DNA from: Solobacterium sp.
Lineage (GTDB): Bacteria; Bacillota_I; Bacilli_A; Erysipelotrichales; Erysipelotrichaceae
Assembly (NCBI GenBank): GCA_016284975.1
Contig: JAEEPV010000094.1
Coordinates: 1 to 8,742 of the forward strand
Direction: 5' to 3'
Length of the DNA: 8,742 bases
Shown here: piece by piece, positions 6,737 through 8,742 of the stretch
Position numbering within the stretch: the first letter of the stretch is position 1
Layout: every line of letters begins with the position of its first letter
Position numbers and translations under genes: made by a program
Notes under the pieces: model-generated
What the model was told of the DNA's origin: nothing
What the model saw: the letters and a program-made list of their open reading frames with translations, nothing else
Databases searched by the model: none

Positions 6737-8647
6737 ATGAAAAGAAGATCAACCGCCAAGCATTTCACGCAAGACCAGATTCAAAAGTTTCAAGCAGATC
6801 CAAATGTCCGTTACGTAGATGATCATACGATCCGCTTCACTTATGAATTCCGCATTAAACTCTATGAAGCCTGGGAACAGGAAAAAAGACAAGGCGTAAA
6901 GAGGGTCCTTACTGAGAACGGGTACTCTTTGAAAGAATTAGGCCAGGAAGTAATAGGCACCTTATGTAACAAATTCAAAAGATGTGGTCGCCCGGTCAAC
7001 GCAAAATGGAACCTTCCCGTTGGTGATAAATCGCATTACTGGACTGATCCCGACAATAATGAATACCTACTAAGCACAGGGATGTTCGTGAAACCGAAGA
7101 ACGGAAGAGGAATATCTTTCAGCGATGACTTTCGCAATAAGCTGTTTAATGCATATCCGGAACAATCTGTTGAAGAAGGAATTCGAAAGGCTGGTATTGA
7201 TCCAGAGAAAGTCGGATACCAGCGCATATATGCATTACAACGACTATTTGAAGGCAGAAGTGCAGTGCCATCCAAAGTATCGCATTCAGACGCGGTCATA
7301 GAGAAATACTGCAATCATCCCTACATCAAATCCATCATCACCAAAAAGATACGTTTCTGCGAGTCGTTTTACAACGAAGCTTCCTTTCTCATCGAGATCA
7401 TGAAGATCAATGAGATCCTCGAGCTATACGAAATCGACCCAAATGATATTCCTGTCTCAGTACAAGTGAACCTCAAATACAAACTGACCCATTGGAAAAG
7501 AACAGATGACCAGTGTAAAGACGTCACTGTGCAGTTATTGCGAATACAGGAGCGGAGATACCGGAAGCTTACAGAACTGGTTGAAGAACGATTCCGAAAG
7601 ATCCGGGAAGAGGAACTGCCGGCTATGGACTACATCCAGAAAAAGAAACTGTGTTACTGGATACAGGGATACCCGATTGATCCGATGAAGATCGTGAATA
7701 CCAGTTATCTGCTAAAGAAGATCGGTATCTCCAGGTCATCGTATTATTCGATCCTTCGCAATAACAGCTACGGTATATCCCAAAAGATGCGGGATGCACA
7801 GGATGATAAGGATATTGAGATCATTAAGCAGGTAATGGATTACAGGGGATTCCATAAGGGTATCCGCCAGCTCTATATGATGATGGATGATGTGACCGGA
7901 TATCATTTCTCAATGAATAAAATTAAACGTCTCATGAAGAAGTACGGCGTTCGTTCCGGCATCCGTGAAAAGAAACAGTCCCGCATTGAAGCGCGGCAGA
8001 ATCTGGAAGAACATAAGAAGCCAAATCTTCTGAAACGCAGATTCCGGATCGCCCGGCCAAATACTCATACTCTTACCGATGTGACATATATCCCATACGG
8101 AGATCATAAGCTTGCGTATGGATCTGCGATCCGTGATGCGGTGACGGGCCGGATGTATGACCTGACGATCAATGAGTGTAATGATCTGAAGCTCGTTCTC
8201 TCTTCACTGAAATCACTGGACAATGTCATCTTCAAGCCGAAAGCGATCTTTCATAGTGATCAGGGTGCTCTGTATCTTACTGATACATACCAGAATTCCA
8301 TTCAGAACCTTGGCCTGAAACAGTCCATGTCAAAGCGTGGTAACTGTCTGGATAATGCGCCGCAGGAATCATTCTTCGCCTTGTTCAAGACAGAGACTGC
8401 CTATCGGGACTGTAACGACATCATTGAGCTTGAAGTGCTCTGTTCCAACTATCTGGATTACTTCAACAATGAACGCAGGCAGTGGGATCGGCGCCGGATG
8501 ACACCGATGGAATACGAAACATACCTGAACGGTCTTAATGAGGATGAATTTGATCGTTATCTGGAAGCCGAGAAGAAGAAATATCGTCAGATGAAGAAAC
8601 GTGCAGCCGAACATGCCATACAGCGGGCACAGACGCTTGGGGTCTGA
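6737..8647 (+). CDS. IS3-family-like transposase, fused single-frame form with three N-terminal HTH modules
   Basis: Catalyses cut-and-circularise transposition by the DDE mechanism. The ATG at 6737 gives 636 residues; ATGs at 6722 and 6725 are alternatives. An in-frame TTG at 6668 lies inside the inverted repeat and is unlikely. Residues 11-81, 109-173 and 183-254 look like diverged copies of one helix-turn-helix module, sharing an aromatic 'I-x-F' strand, a helical pair and a GIDPEKVG-like turn. A charged coiled coil spans about 262-307. The OrfB-like part begins with KKIGISRSSYY (327-337), then an HTH_21-type domain (355-412) and the rve core. Its catalytic triad is Asp448 (TDVTY), Asp508 (HSDQG) and Glu544 (QESFF), a D-35-E spacing. 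YFNNERRQWDRRRMTPMEY closes the core and a basic helical tail ends in TLGV. Common IS3 elements make two frames joined by a -1 frameshift, with products near 400 residues. This one is a continuous, intact and much longer frame. Confidence 0.9.
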   Translation: MKRRSTAKHFTQDQIQKFQADPNVRYVDDHTIRFTYEFRIKLYEAWEQEKRQGVKRVLTENGYSLKELGQEVIGTLCNKFKRCGRPVNAKWNLPVGDKSHYWTDPDNNEYLLSTGMFVKPKNGRGISFSDDFRNKLFNAYPEQSVEEGIRKAGIDPEKVGYQRIYALQRLFEGRSAVPSKVSHSDAVIEKYCNHPYIKSIITKKIRFCESFYNEASFLIEIMKINEILELYEIDPNDIPVSVQVNLKYKLTHWKRTDDQCKDVTVQLLRIQERRYRKLTELVEERFRKIREEELPAMDYIQKKKLCYWIQGYPIDPMKIVNTSYLLKKIGISRSSYYSILRNNSYGISQKMRDAQDDKDIEIIKQVMDYRGFHKGIRQLYMMMDDVTGYHFSMNKIKRLMKKYGVRSGIREKKQSRIEARQNLEEHKKPNLLKRRFRIARPNTHTLTDVTYIPYGDHKLAYGSAIRDAVTGRMYDLTINECNDLKLVLSSLKSLDNVIFKPKAIFHSDQGALYLTDTYQNSIQNLGLKQSMSKRGNCLDNAPQESFFALFKTETAYRDCNDIIELEVLCSNYLDYFNNERRQWDRRRMTPMEYETYLNGLNEDEFDRYLEAEKKKYRQMKKRAAEHAIQRAQTLGV

Positions 8648-8674
8648 TATCATGAACGAAGATCGGAGATATGC

Positions 8675-8742
8675 ATGTTCGAAAACAGGAAAAGACAAAA
8701 GGAATTAGAACTCAAGGCAGATATCGCTGATATCAAACTGGA
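8675..8742 (+). CDS. Start of an unidentified gene downstream of the transposase, partial
   Basis: An ATG at 8675 is preceded by GGAG with a six-base spacer and opens a frame that is still open at the right edge, 22 codons on. The visible residues start MFENRKRQKELELKADIADI. They are highly charged and probably helical or coiled coil, with no recognisable family. The gap to the transposase stop is 27 bases, so the two could be co-transcribed. If it belongs to the element it would be a passenger or accessory gene. If it is a host gene, the element's right end has been lost. The piece is too short to be certain it is translated. Confidence 0.45.
   Translation, partial: MFENRKRQKELELKADIADIKL

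Larger units (their letters stand above)
6631..8742 (+). mobile_element. IS3-family-like insertion element, right end not found in the window
   Basis: The call rests on an IS3-type DDE transposase preceded by a long inverted repeat. The left boundary is uncertain within 6631-6705. No sequence resembling either repeat arm occurs between the transposase stop (8647) and the right edge, so the right terminus lies outside the window or is lost. Target-site duplication cannot be tested. From sampled lines the element is somewhat more AT-rich than the housekeeping operon, which fits acquisition but is a mild difference. It inserted about 50 bases or more after the lipoprotein stop and does not interrupt that gene. 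Confidence 0.75.

Noticed and set aside
7639..7645. GAAAAAG run as a possible IS3-type frameshift site
   Set aside because: The transposase frame is already continuous through it, the codon phase (CAG AAA AAG) does not fit the usual A-AAA-AAG slip, and no alternative product would result.
8720..8734. GATATC-GCT-GATATC palindrome near the right edge as a possible IS end
   Set aside because: It is explained by repeated Asp-Ile codons in the partial frame and shares nothing with the inverted repeat at 6631-6705.

Overview
The window looks like a chromosomal segment of a moderate-GC Firmicute. The gene order pth-mfd-rqcP-divIC is the core of the Bacillus subtilis pth-mfd-...-yabO-...-divIC region. 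The sporulation and accessory genes that sit in that block in Bacillus (fin, spoVT, spoVB/yabM, yabN, yabP, yabQ) are absent. This compaction, the coding style and the gut-type lipoprotein suggest a non-sporulating lineage such as the Erysipelotrichia. That placement is inference from order and style, not a database match.

Positions 1-5506 hold a minus-strand run of five genes, read from right to left. They are a membrane-anchored protein of unknown function with a very acidic C-terminal tail (4664-5506), peptidyl-tRNA hydrolase Pth (4068-4667), the transcription-repair coupling factor Mfd (634-4071), the ribosome quality-control S4 protein RqcP (351-644), and the start of the division protein DivIC/FtsB (1-301, running off the left edge). 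The first four genes overlap by 4, 4 and 11 bases, so they are almost certainly one translationally coupled operon. A consensus -10 box and a hairpin at the predicted 5' end of the transcript lie in front of the first gene.

Positions 5507-5729 are a divergent intergenic region. It carries that operon promoter and a weaker candidate promoter for a plus-strand lipoprotein gene (5730-6581). The lipoprotein is secreted, lipid-anchored and made of two diverged copies of one beta-rich domain.

From about 6631 to the right edge is an IS3-type mobile element. It opens with a long imperfect inverted repeat (6631-6705), followed by a single large fused transposase (6737-8647). The transposase has a complete D-D-35-E core, preceded by what appear to be three diverged tandem copies of one helix-turn-helix module. 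No matching right end follows the transposase stop. Instead a new reading frame with a good ribosome-binding site opens at 8675 and leaves the window. The element is therefore either longer than a simple insertion sequence or has lost its right end.

No tRNA, rRNA, CRISPR array or riboswitch was recognised. Apart from the transposon-related points, the most unfamiliar item is the acidic-tailed membrane protein coupled to pth and mfd.
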